Positions 43,619 through 53,836 of a stretch of DNA of 64,000 bases are shown here, piece after piece. The stretch's first letter is position 1; every line of letters starts with the position of its first letter. Both the position numbers and the translations under genes were made by a program. Source of the stretch: Bemisia tabaci (taxonomy: Eukaryota; Arthropoda; Insecta; Hemiptera; Aleyrodidae); NCBI RefSeq assembly GCF_918797505.1, contig NC_092800.1, positions 26,303,577 to 26,367,576 on the forward strand, read 5' to 3'. Under the pieces are notes generated by a model. The model did not search any database. It was not told where the DNA came from and saw only the letters and a program-made list of their open reading frames with translations.

Positions 43619-43932
43619 ATTTAGACCGAGTTCATCACAAAGGAACCAACCCACAGTAAGTTAAAACTGAGATAAAGAGGTTTGAAGTTTTATTTCTGCA
43701 TTAGGATCAGCGTAGAAAATAAACTTCAACCCCTCTTTCTACAGGCTAATTTCTGTTTTGTGACTTTTTTTTTTGGCAGGAGGAAATGTACTGCTAGTGT
43801 GACTCTAAAACATTCTTAACTCAATTTTTTCGAAAATGTGGGTTTGTTCCTTTCTCATAAACTCGGTCAATTTAAAAGAAGTTTTGAAGCCGCATGTTCC
43901 ATCTACACCCTCCAAAAAGAGGATGCTCACCT
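43619..43932. other. Unique stretch with a small hairpin
   Basis: GAGGTTTGAAGTTTTATTTC (43678) pairs partly with AATAAACTTCAACCCCTC. GAGGTTTGAAGTTTTGTTCC at 47257 is a related fragment. Confidence 0.4.
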
Positions 43933-44092
43933 AACATTCTGGATGCAAAAAAGTGTTTGATAATTCATAAAACGCTGAATTAACTGCCATAGAAGTTAAT
44001 ATAGCAATATCAAGATGTAAAGCTAACTGCTGTGGCGGTTAACTCAGCGTTTTTTGGGTTGTCGCACACTTTTTTACATCCAGAGTGTTAAG
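43933..44092. mobile_element. Hairpin MITE EE
   Basis: AACATTCTGGATGCAAAAAA pairs with TTTTTTACATCCAGAGTGTT. AAAACGCTGAATTAACTGCC pairs with GGCGGTTAACTCAGCGTTTT. The loop is about 45 bases. No second copy seen. Confidence 0.7.
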
Positions 44093-44177
44093 TCGGCATC
44101 ATCATCCAACGTTTTGCTGAGGTTCGCTCGGAAAAATGTTTGAACTCGCAGAATTGAAACTGCACGCATGGTGTCTG

Positions 44178-44309
44178 GACTCTAATTTACAATTGGGAAC
44201 TACAATTTCTGGCTCCTCCGTAAACTCTCCCACGTATGTAGGGAAACTATCGGTTGATACGCTGTTTTTGAACTGAGCCAGATATTGTAGTTCTAAATTG
44301 CAAAATGCC
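44178..44309. mobile_element. Family M hairpin, copy M4, broken by F4
   Basis: ACAATTGGGAACTACAATTT pairs with GATATTGTAGTTCTAAATTG, and GCAAAATGC then meets F4. GTAGTTCATTTTGTAG after F4 (46017) may be its displaced edge. Confidence 0.6.
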
Positions 44310-44578
44310 ACTGAAAAAAAAATCTCGGTGCATTTACTAAGAAAAGGGTAAAATTACCAAAAATTCAGGGTTCTATTTGATCACAGTTTTTTCTTGGTAA
44401 AATTACCATTTATGGAATTGGTAATTTTACCAAGAAATCTCGGTAAAATTATTGTACTTTCTCGGTAATTTTACTGGACCTTGGTAAAAACGCCAATATT
44501 TTTTATCGACTGCGGTAGAATTACCGAGATAAAGTGGCAAAGTTACCGGGAATCGATTACCAATAAAAGTGGTATTCT

Positions 44579-45857
44579 ATATATATAAAGTCGCTTTATA
44601 ACGCACTCTGGCGTTCTACGACACCCAAGCGCCACATATGCCTGTCTTCCCAGAGGTTATCGGGCAACTGACACCGCAACATCTCTTTGTCAACGCCCTG
44701 CCGCCAACCCTTTACGGGACGTCCCCGTCGCCTCTTCCCAGGTGGTACCCAATCCAAAACTTGTTTGGGCAACCTCTCCTCCGACATTCTTTGCACATGT
44801 CCATACCAGCATAACTGCCTGGACATGACGTCGTGCACGATATCTTTCTCAACCTTCATCACCTGGCGAATTCTCTCATTACGGACACGGTCCCGTCTCG
44901 AAATGCCGGCAGATCGCCGCCAAAAATCCATTTCAGTTGCCCTCAACATTTCTTGCGTTCTTTTCGTCAAAGGCCACACTTCACTACCATAGAGCACGAT
45001 ACTTTTAACGATGGCGTCATATATCCGGTGCTTGTTTGCCTTTGAGATGCTCTGATCCCAGAGCACCCCGTTCAGCATCGCGATGGCTCTCCTGCCCTGG
45101 ATGATCCTGTCCTTAATTGCTCTATCCATCCTTCCATCCTGATCGAGCCAAACACCGAGATACTTATACTCGTCACACTCTTCGATGCGCCGTCCATCCT
45201 CAAGCTCTATGCTTTGCCGTTGATGCGCTGCTCCCACGACCAGCTTCTCTGTCTTGGACACACTAACGTCCATGCCCCATTTCCGATATTCTTCGACCAA
45301 CTTCCGCGTCATGTAATCTGCATCTTCCTCATCTTGAGCTACAACGATCTGGTCATCGGCAAAGCATAGAGTATAAAGGGTCTGCCCATCAAGGAGTGGA
45401 ACGCCCATTCCTGCAACCTTCTTTTTCCATTCCTCTAAAACGTGCTCTAGGTATACCTTAAATAGTGTTGGTGACAAACAACAGCCTTGTTTTAGCCCTT
45501 TTGTGACGAAAAAACCTCCGGACAACTCTCCACGACATTTAATTTTTGCTATCGTCCCGTTATAAAATGATTTAATTGCCCCCACAAGTCCTTTGCTAAA
45601 ACCCCTTTTTTCCAAGGCTTCCCAAAGCTTCACTAACGGCACGCTGTCATAAGCTTTCTGAAGATCCACAAACACCAAGTGCAGCTCCTGGCTGACCGCC
45701 CTTTTCTTCTCGATGACCTGGGTAATGGTGAACAAATGGTCGACGGTAGACCTACCGGCTCTAAAACCAGCCTGTTCTTCGGCTTCCTGGCCGCTCCAAA
45801 CCTCTTCGACCTTTGCCTTGAGAATTTTACCGTAGACCTTGCTCAAGGTTCCTGTGG
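44579..45857 (-). mobile_element. 5'-truncated non-LTR retrotransposon, 15-bp TSD
   Basis: It is flanked by a perfect direct repeat TAAAAGTGGTATTCT (44564-44578 and 45858-45872), the length expected from target-primed reverse transcription. Its 3' end on the minus strand is TATATATAT directly before the repeat, with only about 15 bases between stop codon and tail. The 5' end cuts into the reverse-transcriptase domain, so it cannot retrotranspose alone. Length about 1.28 kb. Confidence 0.92.
44596..45846 (-). CDS. Reverse transcriptase C-terminal portion (partial, no native start)
   Basis: The 416-codon frame encodes the C-terminal part of a non-LTR retrotransposon ORF2. Visible motifs are GFRAGRSTVDHLF (about residue 27), FVDLQKAYDSVP with catalytic Asp61, LKQGCCLSPTLF (118-129), the catalytic FADD (162-165) and EYKYLGVW (226-233, thumb start). 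A C-terminal region follows with YGHVQRMSEERLPKQVL and PPGKRRRGRP (369-378). The endonuclease and N-terminal RT are missing through 5' truncation. The first codon at 45846 is TTG (LSKVYGKIL) and the frame stays open to the 5' junction, so this is not a genuine start. No internal stops, so the insertion is probably recent. The clade looks RTE- or Jockey-related, which I cannot settle by eye. No promoter is expected. Confidence 0.9.
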   Translation of the reverse strand: MSKVYGKILKAKVEEVWSGQEAEEQAGFRAGRSTVDHLFTITQVIEKKRAVSQELHLVFVDLQKAYDSVPLVKLWEALEKRGFSKGLVGAIKSFYNGTIAKIKCRGELSGGFFVTKGLKQGCCLSPTLFKVYLEHVLEEWKKKVAGMGVPLLDGQTLYTLCFADDQIVVAQDEEDADYMTRKLVEEYRKWGMDVSVSKTEKLVVGAAHQRQSIELEDGRRIEECDEYKYLGVWLDQDGRMDRAIKDRIIQGRRAIAMLNGVLWDQSISKANKHRIYDAIVKSIVLYGSEVWPLTKRTQEMLRATEMDFWRRSAGISRRDRVRNERIRQVMKVEKDIVHDVMSRQLCWYGHVQRMSEERLPKQVLDWVPPGKRRRGRPVKGWRQGVDKEMLRCQLPDNLWEDRHMWRLGVVERQSAL

Positions 45858-46159
45858 TAAAAGTGGTATTCTTACCTGAAAAAAACAGTAAAAATACCAG
45901 TTTTTAGGTAGGCTTACCAGTCTGTCTTGGTAAAATTACCAATAATTGGTAAAAAAAGTGAGATGGTAAAGGTACCAACGGACCTTGGTAAAAACGCCGA
46001 GTAATTTTTTTTAGTGGTAGTTCATTTTGTAGAATACCTCAAAAAATGACAGCACAATGCAGGAGTTAAGGAGTTCATATTCATTCTAACCTAATTTTTT
46101 CCTTAGGAAACACCACTGATGATACCTTGGCATCAGTTTCGTCCGGCCTCACCGCTTCT

Positions 46160-46262
46160 ACCAAGGCACCGATCGTAAGGCTGTAACTGTATTCCAACGT
46201 GCGCTCCGGAGTACACGGAGTCAAACGGACCTCAAGGCTCATCCGAAAATGCAGTTACGTTT
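46160..46262. mobile_element. Family Q remnant, copy Q4
   Basis: CGTAAGGCTGTAACTGTA at the left pairs loosely with ATGCAGTTACG at the right. Similar in layout to Q3. Weak. Confidence 0.4.
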
Positions 46263-46382
46263 TATTATCAACGCGGAGGCGGAAGGAAAACCGTGGGCCG
46301 CGAACGAGAGAGAAACGCCAAAATGAAGCCGAAAAACAAATAGCCATAACAAGGGTGCAAAGCCGGCCGTCTGCGACCGTCG

Positions 46383-46935
46383 CACAACGGATCGAGTCAA
46401 CAGGAGAAATCGGACAAAATTCGGAAACTGTAAACGCTTATAACTCCTTGTATGCAAGACTTCGAATGTCTAAGAGTGGTTTCATTGGTTCCCTAGTGTG
46501 ATTTTTTTCAAGAAGCACCCCTTAAAGTTTAAAATGTGACGAAATAAACATAAAAATTTGCGGTTTTAGTCGAAAATTTCATGTTCGACCTCTCTTATTG
46601 ACTCGGTCCACCTAGAGTCCCTTTATACTGAGAGTCAAGACAACACCCCCTCATAAAGTCACAAACGGGAATAAAGATTACAGAAATTTAACGTTTTTTG
46701 TAATCTTTGATCGGCCCGTTCTCAAATTCCTTTCTCCGTTCCTTCTCTCATTCCGTTCGTTCCTTGCCGAACCCGTAATTCCCTGGTCCATTCCAGATTA
46801 TAATCTTTGCAATCGGTGAATATGTAATCTTTATTCCCGTTTGTGACACTGTGAAGGCCTAAAATACGGGAACCAATCAGAAATGGATTCACAGTGTCTT
46901 GACTCTCAGTATAAAGGGACTCTAGGTCCACCGTG
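46383..46935. mobile_element. Family A Transib-like MITE, copy A6, perfect CGTCG TSD
   Basis: CACAACGGATCGAGTCAACA to ACTCGGTCCACCGTG after removal of J2 and one 8-mer. CGTCG flanks both ends (46378-46382, 46936-46940). J2 is inserted eleven bases from the right end. Confidence 0.88.
46613..46924. mobile_element. Family J hAT-like MITE, copy J2, perfect 8-bp TSD
   Basis: 312 bp with termini TAGAGTCCCTTTATACTGAG and its complement, flanked by GGTCCACC (46605-46612, 46925-46932). The interior has AAACGGGAATAAAGATTACA / TGTAATCTTTATTCCCGTTT. Confidence 0.9.
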
Positions 46936-46940
46936 CGTCG

Positions 46941-47845
46941 GCGGTCTAACGAAGCGACCAGGATACGGTCGTATGAATTCGCGGGACGTAAACCGCTTAA
47001 ATTGGGCCAGCTTCCCCCCTCCCCGTCCCCCTCGGGCCCCCTTTCATGAGAAACACAGAGGAAGCGAGCAAATAACCATACGTCATCCTCGACATTTTTC
47101 CACTCTCCCCCTTCCCCACCCCTGACCGAGCTGCCAACCCCTCGGGCAGTGCCCCTTGCATCATCGAGCTGGGGACAGACGTCACGTGAGCATTTCGACC
47201 GCGATTTCAACAGAAAAGAAGCAAGTTCCATCAAGTTCGACTTGAAGTGAGAAAAAGAGGTTTGAAGTTTTGTTCCTTCGTCAGAGACAATTGGAAATGG
47301 AACCAAATCATGTCAGTAAATAAGTGAGTGAGGCTATTTATAATGTTTAAATCCGTAAATATTTGTTTTAGTGCTTGGATATTTTGTACGGTTTCCGCTG
47401 AAGTTTAACTGGAAATTGTCCAGGGCAAAGTTTTGTTGAAATACTGGAAAATTTCATGTAATGTCACATTTCCCATCCAATTTTGCACGACAAATCAGCG
47501 TTGATCTCCAAAATTGCGTGCCGTTTTTCTGTGTCTTGTCAAAAATAGATAACATCTTTTAAAGAAATGGAGCAGGAAGAGTAAATAATTTGAAATCCCG
47601 CAACTGATAAACACGGCACTGTTTCAGTATAATTTCAGTGTTGACGTTTAATCGTCTGTGCTTTAATTGCATTGAATAATGACCCACCACTTAAATCTCT
47701 ATGAACGGCGAACAAGCTGATAATATTCTCTCGACAAGCACGCCTGCCAAGAAAAATGTATTGCCAACAAACTGTTGAATGAAACATGCTGTCGTATTGA
47801 CAGCAGCACGTGCTCATCACTGATACTGCATAACTAAATTTGACT
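46941..47845. other. Unique stretch
   Basis: 46990-47200 is GC-rich, the rest AT-rich. The fragment GAGGTTTGAAGTTTTGTTCC (47257) is shared with 43678. No gene. Confidence 0.35.
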
Positions 47846-47982
47846 ACATTTTGCAATAAGGAACTACAATTTATGGCCCATTCGTAACAACATCTGCGTG
47901 CATAGGGACACTAATGGTACATACGTTGTTTCCAAACGGAGTCAGGAATTGTAGCTCCTAATTAAAAAATGTAGTTCAATTT
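47846..47982. mobile_element. Family M short hairpin, copy M6
   Basis: TTTGACTACATTTTGCAATA pairs with AAAAAATGTAGTTCAA. GGAACTACAATTTATGG / TCAGGAATTGTAGCTCC continues. The loop has GCATAGGGACACTAATGG as in M5. Confidence 0.68.
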
Positions 47983-47988
47983 GATGAT

Positions 47989-48093
47989 TAAGATGTAAAA
48001 GCGCGTATCTTGTTTTTGACGTCTCAGACTTTCTTTCATACTTTATTTCTTAAATGAAAAATCACTCAACATAATGTTTTTAAAACTTCCATG
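47989..48093 (+). mobile_element. Family O left half, copy O3
   Basis: GTAAAAGCGCGTATCTTG, GCAGACTTCC-like TCTCAGACTTTC and AAATGAAAAATCACTCAAC follow the O layout. It stops where V2 begins. Confidence 0.5.
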
Positions 48094-48256
48094 CAGAGGC
48101 GGATCCAGCAGAGTGGCACAACCGGATTCCCTCCATTTAAACCTATGCTAAATAATCGATTCTTGTCGGAGCACGTGACCTCTCCAAGAATCGACAGATT
48201 TCCATAAATTTAAATGGAAGAAAGACAATGTTGCCAATTTGCTGGATCCGCCAATG
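48094..48256. mobile_element. Family V hAT-like MITE, copy V2
   Basis: 163 bp, CAGAGGCGGATCCAGCAGAG to TTTGCTGGATCCGCCAATG. Flanking CTTCCATG and CGTCTATG share 5/8. The interior has CTCTCCAAGAATCGA as in V3. Confidence 0.78.
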
Positions 48257-48275
48257 CGTCTATGATTTGCCATCT

Positions 48276-48429
48276 TAAGGCGAAACAAGTTGGTACCGGG
48301 TTTCCTCCATTTAAACCTATGTTTAATACTCGATTCTTGTCGAAGCACCTGGCCTCTCCAAGAATCGATACATTTCCATAGGTTTAAATGAAGGAAAACA
48401 GTATTGCCAATTTGCTGGATCCACCAATG
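48276..48429. mobile_element. Family V MITE, copy V3, left end decayed
   Basis: GGTACCGGGTTTCCTCCATT to GCTGGATCCACCAATG in the same orientation as V2. The left 15 bases are diverged. V2 and V3 form a close direct pair. Confidence 0.7.
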
Positions 48430-48738
48430 CCATGAATACTGGCCCTCGCCACTAGTTAATAAAATGAGTCCGTAGGAGAGGGTAATGAACGAAGTTTAGC
48501 CCATGCTGCGATTGACATCCAATATGATGTTGTAATAAAGATTGGCTGCGTTCGGAGAACCAAGAAGCACGAGTAATTTCCGTGAAGGAAGAACATATTC
48601 GATGAGATCCCGAGGGAGGCAAAGTTGAACTCGTCAAGTCGAATTCGGGGCGATAAAATCCGAACTTGGGGGTTGATTCACGGCGCACGGTCGGGGATGG
48701 AATTCGAAGAATAGCGGAGGAGCCGGAGCCCCGAGTCC
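48430..48738. other. Unique stretch
   Basis: GC-rich towards the right; nothing recognised. Confidence 0.35.
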
Positions 48739-48742
48739 CGCT

Positions 48743-48998
48743 CTTCCCTGCTAAGGAAGAACGCCGTATGAACATTCGAGAGTTGCCAAATTTCCTTCAA
48801 TAAAATGTTTATTTTCGAGGAAAATTATGAGTATTTTCTCTTGAATTTTTCAGGAACTTAAGGTGGAATTGCAAACAACATTATCTGAAAAATTGTAAAA
48901 AAAAAAATATTCATAAGTTTACTAGGAAATTTGTGTTTTGTAAATGGAAATTTGGCAACGCCGGAAGGTTCATGCGGCGTTCTTCCTTAGCACGGGAG
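48743..48998. mobile_element. Family C MITE, copy C11, 4-bp TSD CGCT
   Basis: 256 bp, CTTCCCTGCTAAGGAAGAAC to CCTTAGCACGGGAG, flanked by CGCT (48739-48742, 48999-49002). Confidence 0.87.
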
Positions 48999-49002
48999 CG
49001 CT

Positions 49003-49495
49003 TCCCCGGGATCGAATCAGACAATAGAGTGAGTAATCTTAGTTAGATTGGCCCGGCTCCAAACTCTTTAGGGCGAGGAATTTCTAGGTAGCAAAAAGTG
49101 TGAAAACATATTTCTGAGCGCCCCTGGAACGGCGCCAGGGGGATCCACCTTTTTTCGACTCGGAAATCCGCTCGTTAGGGAGGGACGCCGAAGGAGGGAT
49201 GAAGTTGTAAAAGTTTCGGAGCGAAAATCATCGTATTATGTATTGATAATAATGTTCGGGATGAATTGGTGCAGTTAATTGGGTCAGATTTTCGTTCCGC
49301 CGCTCCGGCGCGGCCCCGCAGCGCCCTCTCGCGGAGTTTTTCGAGCACTCCGGAGCTCTTTTTTACGGCTCTCGAAGTTATTAATTAATGACCGGATTCG
49401 AGATGAGATTCTTCAACATCAAATGGAACTTGTTCCTCAGTTAATCCGATACCACTCAAGCGGAAGAGGCATCCAGTTGCAGCACCTCGCTCCCG
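49003..49495. other. Unique stretch
   Basis: GC-rich at 49100-49380. No repeat end or domain. Confidence 0.35.
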
Positions 49496-49500
49496 TGACG

Positions 49501-49735
49501 CACAGTGGATCGAGTCAATTACACAGGTCGGACATGACATTTTTTGACTAAAACTGCAAATTTTGATGTTTATTTCGTCACATTTTAAATTTCAAAGGTT
49601 GCTTTTAGAAGAAAATTTCACGAGGAAACCATCGGAAACACTTTTAGAATCTCAAAAGTTTTGTATGAACGGAGTTATAAGCTTTTAAAGTTTATAATTT
49701 TTGTCCGACCTCTCTTATCGACTCGACCCACTGTG
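49501..49735. mobile_element. Family A Transib-like MITE, copy A7
   Basis: 235 bp, CACAGTGGATCGAGTCAATT to GACTCGACCCACTGTG, uninterrupted. Flanks TGACG and TGGCG match 4/5. Both terminal heptamers are exactly CACAGTG, so this is the best reference copy. Confidence 0.87.
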
Positions 49736-49740
49736 TGGCG

Positions 49741-50643
49741 TCACGACCATGCTCGACTCCGTTTGATTAGTCCCTTTATGAAGACTCCTTCCGGATAAAA
49801 AAAATAAAAAATAGAAAATAATCCACCTTAATTACTTTCCTCGAATTAAGTCGCAACGTCTTTCGAATCTCTCTCATCCTCGTTTGTACCTCAAGTTTAT
49901 CGGCTCAACCGCCGTCTTATAATTTCGCCTCGGGTAACTTCAATTTTCCGCCTGTTTTTCATGGAAACTGGTGAAGGCTCAGAATCCACCGCTAGCTTTT
50001 AGGTTCAAAATAAGAAGAAGCTGAACGCTGTGTGTGTGTGTGTGTGTGTGTTGAACTATATTTCCAAGTTTCTCTCTAAAATGAGAACTGTCGTGAAGGT
50101 GATTTTTATCTGTGGGTATGCTTTTGTATTAGGATTATAAGGCAGCTCTGCGATCAGTCAAGTTTCCTAATTTAAGGTATACGCACGATAAAAGAATCTC
50201 TTCTAGGGCAACTCCTTAGGAAGCCTCATATGGTTAAAATTGTGATTCAGGATAGTTTAAGAGGACCGTCAATGCATCTCATAAGAAGGGCAAATTTGGC
50301 AAATTTTGTGTACTATTCAGCAGAAAAACTCTAGGTATGGACCCTTCTATGCAATTACGATGATTTGCCATCGCAAAAAGTTTAAAATTCAAACGAAAAA
50401 ATTCTATGATTTCACGAACTTCAAGGTAAGTTCAAACATACCTTCAAATTTACGAAGCTCGCGACGTATTTTCTTGAGAATTTTTGTACTTTTCATAACG
50501 TCAAATCATCGAATTCTCTTTTTAGGATCCATTTCTCGAGTCTCACTACTGATACTATGTTGAAGATCTCCGTTGATCCTCCCTAATATCAATTTTTAAT
50601 CATATGATGTCCCCTAAAGGATAGAGAACCTATTACCCATACC
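49741..50643. other. Unique stretch with (TG)n
   Basis: A TG dinucleotide run spans about 50029-50051. The remainder is AT-rich single-copy DNA. Confidence 0.5.
50029..50051 (+). repeat. TG microsatellite
   Basis: Uninterrupted TG repeat of about 11-12 units. Confidence 0.95.
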
Positions 50644-50645
50644 TA

Positions 50646-50875
50646 CACTGGAAAAAAAAACACATTGGATCTAAAGTCCAGACTCTTGAAAACATTGACA
50701 AGAAAAAATACTCTTGATTTAATCGGATTTTTGCTTGAATCAAAACGAAATCCGCTTTAATCAAGAGGCTTGGTTCTTGATTTAAGCTAGATTCTGATTG
50801 AATCAAGAGTACTTTTTCTTGTCGATGTTTTTAAGAGTCTGGACTCTAGATCCAATGTGTTTTTTTTTTCCAGTG
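50646..50875. mobile_element. Family G MITE, copy G2, TA TSD
   Basis: 230 bp, CACTGGAAAAAAAAACACAT to ATGTGTTTTTTTTTTCCAGTG with TA on both sides. The arms carry GGATCTAAAGTCCAGACTC / GAGTCTGGACTCTAGATCC. Confidence 0.88.
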
Positions 50876-51112
50876 TAGAAGAGTACCGACGCGACATGTC
50901 GAAACATGGAGATCTCAGGGCCTAAAAGGACAGCGAACCTCCCTACACGAAACAATCCAGAAAAATGCTGCTGTCAATCTCCAGCTTTCAAATTCAAACC
51001 AAGATGGGCAAGAATATTTGTGAATGAGCGTCCACCCGCAAACATTTTCAACTTTTTTTCACATAAATAAGACGAATTTTGCTGTTTTAGCTATTTCAGT
51101 GATTTCATCTAA

Positions 51113-51277
51113 CACTGGAAAAAAAACACATCTAGAATCCAGACTCTTAAAAACAGCGACAAGAAAAAATAATCTTGATTCGATCAGATTCAAGCTTAAT
51201 TCAAGAACCGAGCCTCTTAATTTGAGCGGATTTCCTTTTGATTTAAGCTTAAATCTAATGTGTTGTTTTCCCCAGTG
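51113..51277. mobile_element. Family G MITE, copy G3, internally deleted, AA TSD
   Basis: 165 bp. The left arm is normal but the right arm jumps from TTAAGCTTAAATC to TAATGTGTTGTTTTCCCCAG, removing about 60 bases. AA flanks both ends (51111-51112, 51278-51279). Confidence 0.82.
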
Positions 51278-51279
51278 AA

Positions 51280-51844
51280 AATAGATTAGATGAATTTCTA
51301 AGGAAACTCGACATGGAAAATGATAGTTACGGCTCTCTTGGCCCTCACGGCAGAGATGCTTGACGTATCCCGCGCGGTATGTTGTGGAGTCGGTGTGAAC
51401 GTCCTCTGACTCCTGTGAGCGTGTGCTCGATGCTGCGCCTACCTGTGAACGGCGCGGGGCGGCGCGGCGGTTGAATCGGGTGCAACGAAAACTTTGAATA
51501 AATGATGAAGTGTTCCTCTCCTCACCGCAGTCGACGCTCCACGTCATGACGTCTTTGTCGAGCGGCACGGCACGCTAGTACGTCCTCCGCCGTTTTCCGT
51601 TTTCTTCAAAGCCCGATAATTTCCTCCACGTAATTAAAATCTCGCAACCCTAGTACACTTCCATACTGCCCGCGTTGCCTGATTTACTTGTTTTGTCGAG
51701 AAAGCATTTTCGTGTCGGAAGGTATTGAGTAGAGTACCTGTATACGGGAGAGTATTGCCATCTCAATCCTTTTACTACAGAAAGAGTGTGCCGCTCTCTG
51801 ATTGGTCGGCTATCATAGAGCCCCAAAGTTGGACAAATGTAAAC
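51280..51844. other. Unique stretch with a J-like end
   Basis: GTAGAGTACCTGTATACGGG at 51731 resembles a diverged family J terminus, as does 63441. No gene. Confidence 0.4.
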
Positions 51845-51922
51845 TAGAGTCCCTTTATACTGAGAGTCAAGACAAAGTGAATCCATTTCTGATTGGTTCC
51901 CGTATTTCAGGCCTTCACAGTG
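51845..51922 (-). mobile_element. Family J end fragment, copy J3
   Basis: TAGAGTCCCTTTATACTGAG through GAATCCATTTCTGATTGGTT to TTCAGGCCTTCACAGTG is the complement of the right end of J2. The other terminus is missing. Confidence 0.72.
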
Positions 51923-52453
51923 AGAACTGCCAGCTATGCCCATAGCTTAAAAATCCTCCTCCCTGCACTAAAAAATTGCAAAACGGGCTACTTTCCCCCC
52001 CTTCTTTCCCTTATTTTTCTTCTCTTTTTTCCCTTTCTTTTCCTACCTCTTTTTTGGGGCTCGAGAGGGGGGGGATCCCGCCATCGGCCCCCCCCTCCCC
52101 CTGGATCCGCCCCTGCTTGCTCTACAAACAAATAGTTTAACATGTTGCTCAACAGCCAAGGGAAAACTAAAGGGCGGCAACCTTGTGCTGAACTGTTATT
52201 GAAATGTCAAGTTTCGGTGTCTGGCTTTCAGTCATTGTCGACGGGCAAGTAAACTTTCGCAATTTTACACGTTCTGTTCCCAGCTGAGATTTATTGATTT
52301 TCGTGTGAAATATCTCGCCTCCTCGCGCTTACCGTGTTTTCATTCGGGAGAATTATTTCTGTCGGTACATGTCGACTAACCTGTCAGCTAGTTAATTACT
52401 AACAGGATGTTTCAACCGTCGTGGATTCGCACCTGCAAAACCAACATTGTTAT
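51923..52453. other. Unique stretch, pyrimidine-rich
   Basis: 51989-52045 is a strong pyrimidine tract. GGATCCGCCCCTG at 52102-52114 looks like an isolated hAT-type right end. No gene. Confidence 0.4.
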
Positions 52454-52548
52454 TTGGATTGTATTTTGAAAGAAGCAGGAAGGAATAGCATTTCAATTTT
52501 GCCGGGATTGTACAACTTACATATTCTTTGCGACAAGATTATTGAAAT

Positions 52549-52856
52549 TAGAGTCCCTTTATACTGAGAGTCAAGACAACACCCCTTCATGGAGTCACAA
52601 ACGGGAATAAAGATGACAGAAATTAAACGTTTTTCGTAATCTTTGATCGGCCCATTCTCAAATTCCTTTCTCTGTGCCTTCTCTCATTCCGTTTGTTCCT
52701 TGCCGAACCCCTTTAATTCCCTGGTCCATTCTAGGTTATAATCTTTGCAATCGGTGAAAATGTAATCTTTATTTCCGTTTGTGACACTGTGAAGGCCTAA
52801 AATACGGGAACCAATCAGAAATACATTGTCTTGACTCTCAGTGTAAAGGGACTCTA
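52549..52856. mobile_element. Family J hAT-like MITE, copy J4
   Basis: 308 bp, TAGAGTCCCTTTATACTGAG to its complement, flanked by ATTGAAAT and TTTGAAAT (7/8). Nearly identical to J2. Confidence 0.88.
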
Positions 52857-52986
52857 TTTGAAATCATAAAAAAAATTAAATTTACAGGCATAATTTTCGT
52901 CTTGGATCTATAGTTAACCAGAAGCAAAGATAAAACTTGTGTGGATGATCGGTTTATATATTTGGAAGGTAAACGAAGTTGCACAA

Positions 52987-53212
52987 CACGGGAAAAAAAG
53001 TCGCTTGGATGTAGACTCCAGACTCTTAAAAACATTGACAAGAAAAAATGTTCTTGATTCAATCTGACTCGTTGCTTGAATCAAAAGGAAATACGCCTAA
53101 ATCAAGGGCTCGGTTCTTCGATTCAAGGAAAAATCAGATTGAATCAAGAGTATTTTTTCTTGTAAATATTATCAAGAGTCTGAGCTTTAGATCCAAGCGA
53201 CTTTTTCCAGTG
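52987..53212. mobile_element. Family G MITE, copy G4, AA TSD
   Basis: 226 bp, CACGGGAAAAAAAGTCGCTT to AAGCGACTTTTTCCAGTG with AA on both sides. Arms carry CCAGACTCTTAAAAACATTG. Confidence 0.85.
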
Positions 53213-53300
53213 AATCTTAGCAGCCGGAATGCTCCTGGTTCCTTTCTGCAAAATACTATCCATCTAGTACTCGAAAGGAGGAATTGATGAATAATATGAT

Positions 53301-53565
53301 GCATATCGACGGTGAAACTACCAAACCACGTATCTCGGTTTGCGACGTCGCAGACTTCCTGTCATTCTTTATTTTTTCAATGAAAAACTACTTAACATCC
53401 AGTCTTGAAAATTTCTGTGATTTTTCCTCTTTGTGCGAAGAAAATTCCGTGAAAATTTCAAGGAATGATATTGATTTGGTCTACTTCAAAAAAATAAAAT
53501 GTGAGCGTAGATTTTTAAACACCGCAAACGAGATACGTGGTTTGGTAGTTTCACCGTCGATATAT
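53301..53565. mobile_element. Family O MITE, copy O2
   Basis: ATATCGACGGTGAAACTACC pairs with GGTAGTTTCACCGTCGATAT, and AAACCACGTATCTCGGTTTG with GAGATACGTGGTTT. The interior AAAAACTACTTAACA and CAAAAAAATAAAATG corresponds to the palindrome O copies. Confidence 0.78.
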
Positions 53566-53836
53566 GAGATTAATAAATGACGTAGTAAGGTATAATTCAA
53601 ATAGTTTTCTACTGATAAGTACCAGCATGTTTGTTAATACTGTAAACTATTAAAATATATGTTAACAAAGTTCTCTATTTACTTGTTTCAGGTAAGAACT
53701 TTTACGCAACTTTTTACTCAAGCGGAACTGAACATTAACATCAACATTTGTAAGTACTTAGTTTTCAATGTACTGCATTTTTTTCTTTTTCTGAAAATTA
53801 GAATTTTTTTGTAAAACTAAATTCTCAAGATGCAAA

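Larger units (their letters stand above)
44310..46016 (-). mobile_element. Family F element, copy F4, split by a retrotransposon
   Basis: The left piece (44310-44578) is the complement of the right half of F1 and the right piece (45873-46016) the complement of its left half. The termini are CACTGAAAAAAAA and TTTTTTTTAGTG. Excising 44579-45857 plus one 15-base repeat gives a continuous F element of about 413 bp. Confidence 0.88.
52454..53272. mobile_element. Family M element, copy M7, split by J4 and G4
   Basis: TTTGGATTGTATTTTGAAAG at the left and TTTCTGCAAAATACTATCCA at the right are the arms seen in M2. GGGATTGTACAA and TTGCACAA...TCTTAGCAGCC also match M2. Removing both insertions leaves about 275 bp, the size of M2. 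Confidence 0.75.

Noticed and set aside
44596..45846. Complete, autonomous reverse-transcriptase gene
   Set aside because: It lacks the endonuclease and N-terminal RT parts. The first codon is TTG and the frame continues to the 5' truncation point.
46722..47306. 194-codon minus-strand open frame
   Set aside because: It spans the J2 interior and the end of A6 into flanking GC-rich DNA. No family resemblance.
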